From Silene latifolia (lineage: Eukaryota > Streptophyta > Magnoliopsida > Caryophyllales > Caryophyllaceae): 64,000 nucleotides of DNA. Shown one piece after another: positions 9,668-22,615 of this stretch (its first letter is position 1; the number at the start of each line of letters is the position of its first letter). Both the position numbers and the translations under genes were made by a program. Location: NCBI RefSeq assembly GCF_048544455.1, contig NC_133538.1, positions 25,977,969-26,041,968 on the forward strand, in the 5' to 3' direction. Under the pieces are notes generated by a model. It had not been told where the DNA came from. It was given only the letters and a program-made list of their open reading frames with translations, and searched no databases.

Positions 9668-10939
9668 TTTTGGAATATGTGTCCTCCGACAATAATGCGA
9701 TCACAACTGTTGATCATGATGATCACATGTTTAAATCTCATTCTAAAGAATACAATTGGGAAGTAACATTTTACTGTCAACTGGTCCACACATATCGGTA
9801 ATGATTGGCTGACTAGAGTTTGACATTACTGTCGTGCGACGGTGGTGATCAGTTGATCCCCTTAGGTCATACCTAAAGGGTAACACTCTTAATTGATCAT
9901 TTAATTGATCGTATGACGATACGAGTTAATTAAATTACTTAAAATTGACGGACGATTTTGGAAGTAATATTTACGTGTCTCATTGTAATTAATTTGATTA
10001 AATAAGATACGGTCTTAGTAATCGAATTGTTTTATTACTTAGATGAAATTATTCTTTAAGGAAACAATTACATTTGAATGAATAAATTATTATAAATACA
10101 AGATGTTGTCATTTATAATTGCTAAATTATTTTGGTACAAGTAATTATGAATTACTAAGTCATTTTGTATATGACGTATTTTTATTAATGCGTTGATTTT
10201 TAATATGTTAAAAATACATAACAATTTTACATGTGACATGTGACAAATTGACAAATTGACAAAGATAAAATGGAGTTCATTTTATCTATTATAACCGAAA
10301 TAATGGGGAGGATTAGGAAAATATTATGTTAATTATGTTAGTGGTAAACATAATCATAATTGCCTAAAACTAGCCATGCAAGCCTACTTGTTCTTGTGAA
10401 TGCAACCTTGCTCATGCATTGGCCCCTTGACCCCCTCCCTTTACCCGATTTTGAGAAGGAGAAAACCATGGGTTTTCTCCTCTATTTTTACATTATACAC
10501 TACATGATATGCATGGGCATTCATTCATTCATTTTCAACTATAAAAAATAGAGTTTTTAGAGAGATAAAAACTTCTTCCTCTTTCCTTCTCTTAGCCGAA
10601 ATTAAGAGAACCAAAATAAATATTTTGGGTCATTTTTATTTAAATTAATATTGTTCTTGTAATAATAATATTAAATTTGTTAAGAGATTACCATGGGTAT
10701 AAATCCTTGGGAGGGATTCTACACTTGAATCCTTGTTCTTCCATTTTGGAGTGCTCAAGAACAAGTAAGAAGGAGATCTTACTTGTGCCCATAAAATCCG
10801 AAACATTCAATGTAAGATGATGATTTCTTCTTTAATTTCATTATTGTTTGCATGCATAAGATCATCTTTTAATTTTATGACTAAAATTATATCAACACAT
10901 ATATGAATATGTCAAGTAATGAGATATAGATTTCTAACA
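9668..10939 (+). mobile_element. Copia A 5' LTR
   Basis: It aligns end to end with 25712-26976 with scattered differences, and ends 'atttctaaca' like its partner. The same LTR family occurs as a solo LTR on the minus strand at 49151-50440. A small frame inside (10360-10551) is conserved between copies only because the LTR is. Confidence 0.93.
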
Positions 10940-10941
10940 GC

Positions 10942-10955
10942 GGTATCAAGAGCCT
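10942..10955 (+). promoter_or_regulatory. Primer-binding site, initiator-Met tRNA type
   Basis: GGTATCAAGAGCC follows the 5' LTR within 3 bp. The usual copia site is TGGTATCAGAGC, so this copy has an extra A. It primes minus-strand cDNA synthesis. Confidence 0.75.
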
Positions 10956-13157
10956 TGGTTGTTTTCATGTAAATCGGTTATAGTTTTTCCGAGTTATACG
11001 ATTAACATATAAAACTTGTAAATTTGTGTTATTATGATATATCACGAAAATAATTTATGCATGTTAAAGTTTCTAATCCTAAAATGTATTTAGGATATTT
11101 TGGTTAATTTATGGATTTTTATTGTTCATCTTATACAATAATGGCATTAAAAAAATGCTTTTATGATTAAAATGTCATTTTCGGACTAAAATTAGCTAAA
11201 CTTCGAATATTCCATTGATTTTTGGATATGTTATCACATGTTTTATTTTTAGATCACCTGTAAATTTTCAGAATTTTTGGAGTTTTTATGCTCGAAATAT
11301 GGATTTTTCATGATAAAAATCGGATTTAGATGAAAAATAGGTTAATATGAGATAAATTTCGAATATGGTCATAGAAATTTAGTATGTTGTCACATAAAAT
11401 TTTACAAGATGTGTGTAAAATAATAGGCTATATTGAAGTCTTTATGCATGATTTATGAATTTTTGATGAAAAATAACATAAATAGTGACTTAATTAGTAA
11501 ATAATTGCTAAAACATACTCCATGACTAAATAAAAACGTCACATGTTGCATTTTATTATCTTTTTCAGATCTAAAATTGAAAAGTTGATGAATATATTTT
11601 TCTCATGTTTTTATGATTATTATTGATAAATCAGATAAACCGCAACATTGTTTTTCCGATAAATTTTCGAAATTTTAACCTAAGTTTTTGAACATTATGA
11701 GTGTCATGGTATTTTTCCAGAATGTTCATAAGTTTAAATTTTAAATTTTAAATTTATTTGAAATTTTTGTGATTTATTTGAAGTTTATAGCATTTTTATT
11801 GTAATTTTGGGTCCATTAATGAACAATTTTAAGAAATATGAGTTAATTATAGTCAAATAGATAGTGGAGACTAATTTTGAGTCCTAAGAAGTTAGGCTAA
11901 TTAACTTGTGCATAAATATGAATTTATGTAATTTAATTGTGATTTTAAAAGGATGATCACGCAAATCCGTAAAAACCGATTAAATATACGATATTGGCTC
12001 CTTAAAGGCGATTTAGCATAAAATTGGGCATGTTCATACATATTATAATGCTGCATTTTATTTATGATTGTCATAATTTTATTTTATGTAATTTTGAATT
12101 ATGTAATTTTTACTTAGTATGGCCTTAGTTTTAATTGATATTGCCCGAAATGTATGGGAATATCGATTCGGTTGCAATTTATTGTGATCTCGTATCACCG
12201 TTTTGTAATTTAATAGATTTATTTTATTTTAATTACAAATGTATAATAGGAAATTAAGTAATTTGTTATGTAAATTATTTATTCCGGAGTTCCTTGAAGA
12301 CGGTGTCATTCAAGATGGCGATACATAAAGACGGTGTTACCTCGAGATGCATGCCAAAACCGAAGTTCAAGGGACCAATGGAGTTGGTTTCCGAATATGT
12401 AATAGTTAATTAGATTTTCTATTTTAGGAAGGCCATACTAGGATTTAATTTATGCTTTGCATTTTATTTATATATCGCATGCATCGCTAAATCGCCATAA
12501 CTAAAACATGCATCATCTTTTAATCGAGTTTATTGACCGTGTCAATTAGAATTATCGTAGTTCACCGCTTTAGTTCACTTAAAAACGTGATAGATAATAA
12601 ATTGACATGACCTCTCGCTAAAACAATCAATTGAGACATAGTCTTACCAAATAGTAGAAACCATGAAAACCTATTTCGTGAGGGAGTGCACTCGGCCATA
12701 CCGGGGTACAAAACTTGTTACGTAGGGGAAGTGGGTGATAAATGTCTATCCACCAAATTTATGTTAATGAAGGGTAATTCGGCACACCGTGCCCTAAGTT
12801 GATATGAGTTTGGATTATGGACACATTTATTCGAAATTTGGGTTGAACTCAACGAAAGTATTCACGACGATTTCCGGATGTGTTTCGGGCTAGAGATAAA
12901 TATTAATGTAATTTTATCGACCAAGAGTTCTAAAAGTAGAATCGATTAAAAGGTTAATCCACCGATTTATGTTAATAAAGGGTATTTCGGCACACCGTGC
13001 CCTAAGTTAATATGAATTTGGGTCTTGGGATCATTTATTATAGTTGGGTAGAGGTCACTATATAAATGTTCATATCTTGTTAAATTTACTTACAAGTATG
13101 ATTTAAAAAGACAAATGTTAATATTTCCTTTTTCCTCCATACTTGTAGTTCATTACT
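10956..13157 (+). other. Copia A leader
   Basis: A 2.2-kb AT-rich leader without a real coding frame. The N-terminal gag domain seen in copia C is not found here, so part of gag was lost. A direct repeat lies at 12740-13040. Confidence 0.65.
12740..13040 (+). repeat. Direct repeat with GGCACACCGTGCC stem-loop in copia A leader
   Basis: A block of about 90 bp ('ttatgttaatgaagggtaat', 'cggcacaccgtgccctaagt', then 'atttattcg'-like) occurs near 12745 and again near 12955, about 207 bp apart. Each copy holds GGCAC-ACC-GTGCC, a 5-bp perfect stem. Copia C has related leader text near 55260 ('cttgggatcattt'). Confidence 0.75.
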
Positions 13158-14962
13158 ATGAATCCATCAAACGCTACCGCACCAATAACTATTGAGTCAT
13201 ACCACAATGTTTTTGACGACGTTTGCTCCAACAATGATTTCGACACTACTAGAGAACTTCATTTGGGGATAGGTTCGGATGGAAACCTTAACTTCATCAC
13301 TTCTACTAGACCACCTACTACTTCTAGATCTCGTGTGAGCCCGACTCAGGAAGACCGCCTCATACAATCTATAGGATCTTTGTCTCTGGAAGATAAAGAT
13401 GCCAAAACTAGTGGGAGCTCAAGCAATCAAGTTCTTGCTTCAAAGGACAAAAATTTCAAGAAGAAGGGAAAGAAAGTGAAAAACTTCAAGCAAGTTAATG
13501 ATGAGTGCCATTATTGCTATGGCATGGGACATTGGCTTAGGAATTGTCCCGTATATTTGCGAAATATAAGGGAAGGAATCATCGTTCCAAAAGGTAAAAT
13601 TCCTAAGGAAATTTATGTTATTGATATAAATTATAATTCCACTACGACATGGGTACTGGATACCAGTTGTGGTTCTCACCTTTGTAATCATTTACAGGTT
13701 TTAAGAGACGTGAAGAGGCGTAGCAAAGGAGATGTGGATCTACGCCTTGGAAATGGAGCTCGAGTAGCGGCCGAATCCAAAGGAACTTAAGTATTAGCTT
13801 TGCCTAATGGAATTGAGTTGTATTTACATAATTGTTTTTATGTGTCTACACTCTCTAAAAACATTATTTATATCGCTATGCTAGACATGGATGTATTTTG
13901 TTTTGTCATTAAGAACAATCGTTGTACTATTTCGAGGAATGATTTGGTTATAGGCCAAGCTTCTTCCATCAATGGCATTTACATTTTAGAAACCTCAAAT
14001 CCAATTAATGATATCTATAACATTCAATCAAAGAAACTCAAATCAAGTGACCCAAATGAATCGTTCATTTGGCATTGTCGATTAGGTCACAAAAACGAGA
14101 ATCGCATCAAAAGATTAATTTCAACTAATGTGATTACACCATTTGATTTTCAATCATATGGAACATGCGAATATTGCCTCCTGGGCAAAATGACTCGAAA
14201 TCCTTTTAGTGGTAAAGGGACGCGAGCAAGTGAACTATCGGGACTCATACATACCGATGTGTGTGGACCAATGAGTATCACCGCTCGTGGTAATTATGAC
14301 TACTTCATAACCTTCACCGATGACTTGAGTAGATATGGGTATATCTATTTGATGAAGCATAAAAGTGAAGCGTTTGAGAAATTCAAGGAATTTCAAAACG
14401 AAGTAGAGAACCAATTAAACAAAAAGATTAAGGTACTACGATCCGATCGTGGTGGAGAATATCTTAGCCTTGAATTCGATTCACACTTGAAAGGTTGTGG
14501 TATTATATCACAACTTACTACACCTGGAACACCACAACTCAATGGTGTTGCCGAAAGGAGAAATCGAACCCTACTTGATATGGTTCGATCCATGATGAGT
14601 CAAACCGAGTTACCGAACTCGTTTTGGGATTTGCGATTCAAACCGCAATAAAATCTTTGAATGTAAGTCCAACCAAAGCAACTGAAAAGACTCCATATGA
14701 GATATGGAGAAGAAAGGTTCCAAATCTATCCCATATGAAAATTTGGGGTTGTGATGCTTATGTCAAAATTAAAAATGATAATAAGTTGGCACCTTGATCC
14801 GAAAAATGCATTTTTGTAGGTTATCCCATGGCCTCACGAGGCTATTACTTCTATAAGCCTCAAGAGAATAAAGTGTTTGTGTCTCGAGATGTTGTCTTGC
14901 CAGAAAGTGATTTTATTTCTAGGAGACAAAGTGGGAGAAATTTTGAACTTGATGTAGTTCAA
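13158..14962 (+). pseudogene. Copia A gag C-terminus, protease and integrase
   Basis: The frame opens with a shortened gag ending in the zinc knuckle 'CHYCYGMGHWLRNC' (CX2CX4HX4C). The protease motif follows as LDTSCGSHLC, with DTS instead of the DTG seen in copia C. After a TAA at 13788-13790 the same frame continues with the pre-integrase zinc finger ('WHCRLGHKNENR', 'CEYC') and the integrase core: D in 'LIHTDVCGPM', D in 'LRSDRGGEY', E in 'NGVAERRNRTLLD'. A frameshift near 14630 and TGA 14795-14797 follow. The text runs straight into the CACTA end at 14963 and resumes at 23201. The protein would be dead; the family call is firm. Confidence 0.92.
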
Positions 14963-14989
14963 CACTACAAAGAAAACGCGGGTTAGTGA

Positions 14990-15545
14990 CAGTCCTACCG
15001 ACGGAAAAAAGAGGCCGTCAGAAAACACGGGAAACTGACGGATTTATGATGGAATTGCCGTCAGTACGGTTTCCTGACGGAGATTCCGTCAGTAACTATT
15101 GGCGCGTTGACAAAGTCAAAGGCGCCAAAAAACCTGTGACGGAAATTCCGTCAGTAATTCAAAAAACTGACGGAAAATCCGTCATAGGCCCACTTTACCA
15201 GACCAATAATGCATTACTTTTACACGTCATATAATATTGACTACTGACGGAAATTCCGTCAGTTTTTATAAAATCCTGACGGAATTTCCGCTAGTGGACA
15301 CAGATATTTAAATTATGTGTTGATGACAGGCTGTCAAAATAATTGACCCACTGACGGAAATTCCGTCAGTATTTTGAAAAATCTGACGGAATTTCCGTCA
15401 GTAGTCCAAATTATATGACGTGGAAAAGTGATGCATTACTGGTCTGGTAAAGTGGGCCTATGACGGATTTTCCGTCAGTTTTTTTGAAAAACTGCCGGAA
15501 TTCCCGTCAGGAATCCTACTTAACTGACGGGATTTCCGTCTGTCC
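14990..15545. repeat. CACTA left subterminal repeats
   Basis: More than fifteen copies of the near-palindrome (C)TGACGGAA(A/T)TTCCGTCAG(T) in about 550 bp. In En/Spm such subterminal repeats bind the TNPA-type protein during excision; that role is inferred here. Part of this region forms a large inverted repeat (15133-15512). Confidence 0.93.
15133..15512. repeat. Large inverted repeat in CACTA left end
   Basis: The stretch from about 15133 to 15297 matches the reverse complement of about 15347-15512. Both arms contain the unique block 'ggcccactttaccagacca', and subterminal motifs in the same order. The loop of about 50 bp lies around 15300-15345. Each small motif is itself a palindrome, so small hairpins are nested in a large one. 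Confidence 0.85.
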
Positions 15546-16774
15546 TTCCTTTTATCTGAACCACGGGAACCATTCAATATCACTTTACCAATTTTCCCCC
15601 AAAATTACAAATCGCCAAACCCTCCTCCACCACCTCAAAACCCGACACCACCACCACCCTCCTCCACTTCCGGCGCCGCCACCACCACCAACAACACCAC
15701 CACGCCGTCGCCATCATTATAAGGTAACTTTTTGTGTTTTTCTTCTTTTCTCCTTTTTCTTTTTTCCTTTTCCTTTAATTGTTTTTAAATTTTTTTCTCC
15801 AAAGCCACCGCGACCTCCTGCCGCCACCACCCTGCCGCCGCCGCCGCGCCACCCCTGCCGCTGCCCCTCCTACCGCCGTCACCTTTCCTCTTTCTCATCT
15901 CCTTTTTCATTTTTTTTTGTGGAGCTAATTAGGTATTTGTCTTTTAATTTTTTTTTGTTTAATTATCTTAATTGAATTAGAATATTAGTTATTGTTTTAA
16001 TTATTGTTGAATTATTGTTGATGTTGATGCATGTTGACTTAGGATAGAAGCCAATTTTGTTTAAATGTTGATTGTAACGCTTTTAATGTATGCATTTATT
16101 TTTTTTGTTAATTAGATTATTGTTAAATTTTGTGAAATGTTAATGTTTTTAAAATGATAATTAGAATACATATGTAAATTGTAAAATTATTCATGTTAAT
16201 TTTTAAAATGATAATTAGACTAGAAGATATGTAAAATGAAAAATAAATCATGTTAGTTTATGTTAATTGAAAAAGTAGTCATTGTTGTATGTTTTGTTTT
16301 TAATAATGTTAAAATTATTGTTCATATTGACCTAGTACCCATTCAAAAATTACTCACTAGGAGTAATTTTTGAATAGTCCCCATTGTGGGACTGTCTTTG
16401 TACGTTTTAAGTCACTTAGGTAGTAAACATATGCTTGTGATTTGTTAATGAGAAAAGATTTTGGTGACAATTCCTTTAATGTTCTCTAAATGCATATGTA
16501 GAGTAATTATTTAATCTACATTGTGTTTTTGGAGAACGGATGGGAATTGCTGCCGAATTTTTTTTCCTCATTAATAAATCACAAATACATGTTTGCTAGT
16601 GACTTGAAACGTACATTGATGGGTTTAGGTTGGAGTGATAAGGACCCAAGTCAAAGAAATACAATATTTATATTGGTTAAAATGTTAAATTATTGTTTAT
16701 TATGCTTGATTTTGATTGTTGTTAGGTTATTATCTTTTTTAATGACATATATAAATGTGTAGATATATAATAAC
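15546..16774 (+). other. CACTA 5' leader of the transposase gene
   Basis: Contains a CCACC/CCGCC-rich low-complexity part (15630-15870) and then AT-rich DNA that may hold 5' UTR introns. No coding signal was recognised; the open frame at 15460-15975 is low complexity. Confidence 0.5.
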
Positions 16775-19700
16775 ATGAAAATATTAGAACGGCAGTGGAT
16801 GTATGAAAAATAAGACGAAAAAAAGAAACCCAAGAAAGCATATGCAGAGGGGGTGAAAGAGTTTATTAAATTTGCGGAAGGAAGAAGTGAGTACAAGAAT
16901 TTAGGTGAAATGAGGTGTCCGTGTAAGAAATGCAAAAACCTAGGTTTTAAAAGGAAAGCAGATGTTCAAATTCATCTTTGGTCGTATGGTTTCGCCGATA
17001 ATTATTATGTATGAACATATCATGGTGAGAAACTACCTAGTACAAATGCTAGTGAGAATCCTTACCGTGAGTTCGTGGAAAATGCATTGCGTGATACTGT
17101 TGACCAAATTTTGGAGGATCGACTTAATCCTGATGACCTTAACGATGAAGAAGTGCGTTATGAAACCCCGAACCCCCAAGTTTCTTCGTTCTTTAAAATG
17201 TTAGAGCAAGCCGAACAACTGGTGTTTGAGGGAAGTGATATGAGTTTGTTGCAAGCAGCTGCTAGGTTGTTATCACTCAAATGTGAGAACAACATATCTC
17301 TTAGACGCGCTAATGGTTTTGTGTCGTTCGTTGGTGACATAATTCCAAAGGAAAATCAAATGGCGCGCAATTTTAATGAGATTAAAAAAGTTCTGAAGGG
17401 ACTCCAACTTCCCCATGAAAAGATTGATGCATGTATCAATGGATGCATGCTTTTCTGGGAGGAAAATTCTAATCTTGAAGAATATACAAAGTGTCGTGCA
17501 TCTCGGTATAAAGGTAAAAAGAATTCAAGTGGGAGGCGAATTCCATGTAAACCAATAACTTATTTCCCGCTTGCGCCAAGGTTACAACGACTATATGCAA
17601 CCAAGCACATAGCAGGTGAGATGAGTTGGCACTACAAAAACTCTCGATTAAGAGAAAGGGGGACAATGGCACATCCAAGTGATGGAGAAGCGTGGAAGCA
17701 TTTCGATAGAGAGCATCCAGATTTTGCAAGTGAACCCCGGAATGTTAGGCTAGGTTTGTGTACGGATGGATTTCAACCTTTTGGGCAGTTTGGGACGAAA
17801 TACTCTTGTTGGCCCGTGATTGTGACTCCGTACAACTTACCTCCTTGGTTATGCATGAAGAGACAATTTATGTTCTTATCTGTACTAGTTCCTGGTCCTA
17901 AGAACCCGAAGTCAAATTTAGATGTTTTCCTTTAACCGTTGATCAAAGAGTTGAAACAACTTTGGGAAACCGGCGTGGACACCTATGATGTCTCTAAGAA
18001 ACAAAATTTTCAATTAAAGGCTGCATTAATGTGGACGATCAACGATTTCCCGGCATATGGCATGCTTTCTGGTTGGTCCACAAGTGGATATCGTGCCTGT
18101 CCTTATTGTCCAGAAAATGATCATAGATCTTTTTGGCATAAAAATAGCAAAAAGGTTTGTTGGTTTGATTGTCACCGTGAGTTCTTAACACCTGATCATC
18201 CTTTCCGCGACAATTGTAAGCATTTTCTTAAAAACAGAAAAACTGAGAATCGCATAGCCGCATCGAAACTAACGGGTGATGAAGTGTGGGAATCCGTAAA
18301 AGACTTGCCTAAAATAGTTGATGCTTCTGATAAAGAATTGAAAAGAATGAATGATCAGAATGAAGGTTGGTGGAAACAAAGCATATTCTGGGAACTTCCC
18401 TACTGGAAAACGTTGCTGATTCGACACAACTTGGATGTTATGCACATTGAGAAAAATTTTTTTGAACAACTTATCAACACCATCATGGATGTACCAGGTA
18501 AAACTAAATTTGACACTAAGGGTAAAGAAGACTTTAATGAACTTTGCTATAAACGGACCACATCATCTAGGTTTGTTTTATCAAACGCGGAGAAAAAGGC
18601 TCTATGTGACTGAGTTGCAAACTAAAAATTCCCGGATGGTTATGCTTCAGATTTGAGTCGGTGTGTTGACCATAAAAAGATTGTGTTACATTCCATGAAA
18701 AGTCATGATTGTCATGTCTTTATGGAACGACTACTCCCCGTTGCCTTGAAAGAGTTGCTCGTGACAGGTCCTTGGAATGCAATGACTGAGATAAGCCAAT
18801 TTTTTAGAGACCTGTGTACTTCTACGATTAGAGTTGATTCTATGGAACATCTGGAGTCAAACATTGCGGAGATAATATGCAAGTTAGAGAAGATATTTCC
18901 CCCGTCTTTTTTCAATTCCATGGAGCATTTGCCTCTTCACCTACCTTATGAAGCGAAAGTTGGAGGACCTGTTCAATATCGATGGATGTATCCATTTGAG
19001 AGATTTCTTAATCATATAAAAAAAAGATTGGCAATAAAGCTGGGGTGGAGGGTTCAATATGCAACGCTTTTTTGTTAGAGGAAATTTCAAATTTCTGTTC
19101 TTTTTATTTCGAAGATCACATTGACACAAAAGCAAAAGACTTAGATGTTGGTGTAAATTCCGATGACCAGTTGAAATCTAAGTTACCTGAGTTATTCAAT
19201 GATGACATGGGAACTACAACCGGAAAATGTATACAGAGGTACTTAACTAAGAAAGAGTATGAAGAAGCTCATTTTTATGTGTTAAGGAACTGTGGAGATT
19301 TTTTAGATACTTATGAAAAGTAAGTTAATACTTCATCATTACTCAATTGTTTTTTAATTATCAAATTAGATCGAATTTATAGGTAATTAATACATAACTA
19401 AAACATGCTTTCCCTACTTATAGGGAATTTGAGGCACATATCAAAATCAATTTTCCTGATGTCACATCCTCTGATGATGTTTGGGCATCACATGAGAAAA
19501 GTTTTCCGAAATGGTTCCGAAATCAAGTAAGTGATGATACATTTTCTTTGAAATTGAACTATACATTTAGATTTCTTATTAGATATTGAAAAAAATATAA
19601 CAACTTAATTAACATTTTTTTATTCATAGGTTCATAGATTGAAGGATCGTCTAATAATAGCTTTAGCATAGGGTCCTAGTAAGATGGTGAAGTCTTGGAG

Positions 19701-20389
19701 ATGGTATTCCATCAACGGCTATAAGTTTCGAGCTTATAAGGAGGGAGTTGATGTTTCGAAGTCTACGTTAAGCAATGGGGTTTCTGTGAATTCAACTGAA
19801 GGGTTGGACTACTATGGAACCCTAAATGAAGTAATTGAGCTTTCTTATTATGCCAAGCAAAGGGTTTATAGGGTTATATTGTTTAAATGTGATTGGCTTG
19901 ATAATTCCCCACAAGGACTTAGTATCCATAAGGTTTATGGACTTGTACATGTAAACGAGAAAAAAAAAACTTCGTGGACATAACCCATTTGTGGCAGCTT
20001 TTCAAGTTGATCAAGTTTGTTATGCTCCTTATCCAACCATTAAGAAAGGTAATCAAGGTATTCAGTGGTCCGCGGTTTTTAAAAACAAGGCAAGATCACA
20101 AGTTGATGCTCCTATTGAAAAAAGTGTCTTTCAAGAAGATGTGGTTGTGAATTATCACTCAATTTCACCGATTTTGTTGGAAGATATAGAGGATGAAGAT
20201 GTATACGAAGTGACAGTGGAAAGAGGTCAAGGGGAATATGACAGAGACGTCGGAGAAGAAGGGGATGAAGATGAAGTTGAAGATCTTATTAGATACGAAA
20301 ATGAGGAATCAGAGGAAGAAGTAGGAGTGCTATTTTCAGAAGATGAACCTGTTTTGATTTGTAGTGATAGTGATAGTGAGGAGGAATAG
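16775..20389 (+). pseudogene. CACTA TNP2-type transposase gene, degenerate
   Basis: Domains in order: Transpos_assoc (16781-17040; 'RQWMYEK', then 'RCPCKKCKN'); Transposase_21/tnp2 (17075-18470; 'RLGLCTDGFQPFGQFG', 'HNLDVMHIEKNFFEQL', which hold likely catalytic aspartates); DUF4218 (18653-19100; 'HDCHVFMERLLPVALKELL'); DUF4216 (19684-19983). An acidic tail ends at TAG 20387-20389. Introns: about 19320-19424 and 19527-19629, GT...AG. Lesions: TAA 16811-16813, TGA 17012-17014, TAA 17933-17935, TGA 18611-18613 and a further stop just after it, a frameshift near 19040, a stop near 19670, and a stop or frameshift near 19982. The protein would cut the transposon ends. The number of breaks shows that this copy cannot make active transposase. 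Confidence 0.93.
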
Positions 20390-20716
20390 TTGTAATTGTA
20401 CAATTATTAAACATTCAATAAAATTTGCCCTCCGTTTTTTATTACTTGTCGTTCTACCCTATTTGGTTTTTTGTTTTATACATGTCGTTTTAGCTTAACA
20501 TCAATAGTGTGTTTCAATTTCCAAGGTTTAGTCATAAGAAACCTCCCAATTCAGCAAATAAAATGCATTAAAGAAGAGGCAAGTGGTAATTAGTTCACAG
20601 TTTTCCATAGTTAGTGTTTGTTTCAATTGTTTATATATACCCTGCAGAAATGGATGTTTTGAACTAACGATTTTTTCTTTGAACTAACAATTTGAATTGT
20701 TTTTCATGCAGTGATT

Positions 20717-22223
20717 ATGCCGAACATTTTTCGCCGTTTGATTAGGAGCAATATTAAGGCAAATGCATCTCAACAGAATCGGGAGGACGACGAGGTTGAG
20801 GATGAGGAAGATCCTGAACCTCCATCACGAAGACAGGAGAACATGCAGGTGACTCTCTCAGCGGCCCGTGCTCGGCCAGATCATTTTTGGTAAGTTTATG
20901 TTAATTTTTTAATTTTTGAAAAACTAAACATTTGCAGTTTTAATTTCAAATATTTGTGTATTTTTCAGGTGGGATGACGAACCAATCAAGAAATATGTTA
21001 CTTGGTCGTTCACCCGTAACACAGGAGATGAGTACTTCACTAGGTGGGGTGAAGCGAGTAACGCACAGCGTCAGAAGATGTGGAGTTACTTTGCGGTAAT
21101 TATGTTTTTCAATAATAAGTTTCTTAAGTTTATAATAATTTTCTTAAGTTTATAAGAATTTTCATAAGTTTTATATAACTAATTTCACATTTGTTTTTGA
21201 AACAGAGTCATGTAAGATCCATCGATCCTGAGTATGATCATATTCCTGAGTGGCAAGCGAGGGTCACGAGGCGGATTACCACTCTTATTAATGGACTAAA
21301 ATATAACAAGAAACCGCCAAAGTGGGTGCCTGCTACTTGGTTGGAGAACCTTAGGAATAGGCCAAATGATCCTACTTTTGCCAAACATTCCAAAATCAAC
21401 ACGACAAATAGGAAGTCGGGTGGGAAAGATGGGAAAGCATTGGGCACCCACACTCTTGGTCGGAAGAGTTGCTCCGATGCTTTCAAGGAATTGGTAAGTA
21501 TTGTTTACATTTCTTTTAAAAAGTGGTTAATATATATGATTGACAAATATATACTTGATTTTACTTGTTTCCATACTAATTTCAGGGTTAAGAGGCCACC
21601 CCCCACAAGATGTTCATGAAGACGAAGAAAAATAAGAAGGGCGAGTGGGTTAACCCTCGAGCGGCTGATATTGAGGTAAATTCTTGTATTTAATTTAATA
21701 TTTATTTTTATTACAAAGAACGATAATCTCTTTCTTATAAAGATAGGTATATATATATCATTTCTGACGATTTTCTATTTTTTCAGCGTGATTTCCAAGC
21801 GGAGATGAGTCAGCCATTGCCACCTGGACAGTCTCCCGACGAGATTCAGGCCTACTACAAGGCTATAGGAGGCTTTGACGAGAAGAACCGGATGTTTGGG
21901 ACCGGAGATACAGGGGCCCAAATATGGTATGATCTTCCTCCTAACAAAGCTGGCCGACGGTCTTTGTCTTATGCTCCTAGCATGATTTCACAGCTTTCCA
22001 CCCAAATGAATGATGAGCGAGCCGCTCGAGTTTCTCTTGAAAGACAGGTTCGTGAACAGGCTGAAGAAATGGCGGCAATGAGAAAGGCTTGGGCTGATAT
22101 GCAAGCATCTCAACCCCAAACACGTGTTCACAATTTCCTACTCCACATAGACGGGATGACTTTGGGGGTGGTGATGACGGGTTTGGAGGTACTGGTAGTT
22201 TTATGGAGCCTATAATAACTTAG
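20717..22223 (+). pseudogene. CACTA second gene, Transposase_24 (Ptta/En-Spm) family
   Basis: Probable exons: 20717-20892, 20970-21095, 21208-21493, 21586-21675 and 21788-22223, with GT...AG introns. The start follows a 3' splice site ('ttttcatgcag') and an ATG at 20717. The first part is acidic; the middle has 'GRKSCSDAFKEL' and 'GEWVNPRAADIE', which mark PF03004. The last exon contains a coiled coil ('RAARVSLERQVREQAEEMAAM'-like) and a glycine-rich end. TNPA-type partners of this kind bind subterminal repeats. Lesions: TAA at 21589-21591, and a frameshift near 22120 that moves the original end from 22215 to about 22223. Confidence 0.88.
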
Positions 22224-22499
22224 AGCCTTTAAGTTAGAGCCTTTAGGTTAGAGCCTTTAGGTTAGAACTTTAGTTTAGTTAGTATTGTCGTCTAGTAGGG
22301 AGTATGAAAGACATGGTAAGACAATTCTCTTTCGTGTTTAATTTGTAAGACAATGTACAAATTTGACTATGTTTTTATGTAAAACAATTTGCGTCCCCTT
22401 CTCTTTTGTTGTCTATTGATTCCCGCATTAGTGGTCGACGTGAAAATGGATTCCCGCTTGGCGATCGACGATTGGATGTGTTTTGCAGGTTTTGGTTAT

Positions 22500-22600
22500 A
22501 TTGGAAACGATGCAAATAGGCATCGTGGATGGGCAGCAGGCTGTATTTGAAACGATGCAAAAAAACCCATCGTGGTGGGCAGCAGGCTGCTGTTTCCATT
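22500..22600 (+). repeat. Tandem duplication with hairpins in CACTA 3' part
   Basis: A unit of about 47 bp ('gaaacgatgcaaa', then 'catcgtgg', then 'gggcagcaggctg') is present twice. In each, ACGATG pairs with CATCGT around a short loop. Confidence 0.8.
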
Positions 22601-22615
22601 TCTGTTTTTTAATAA

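Noticed and set aside
9668-9789. Apparent N-terminal extension of the Tat integrase frame
   Set aside because: It is copia A LTR read antisense; the same text appears at 25712-25833 and in the solo LTR.
15460-15975. 171-codon open frame in the CACTA left part
   Set aside because: Proline- and histidine-rich low complexity from CCACC/CCGCC repeats; it begins inside subterminal repeats and has no family-like text.
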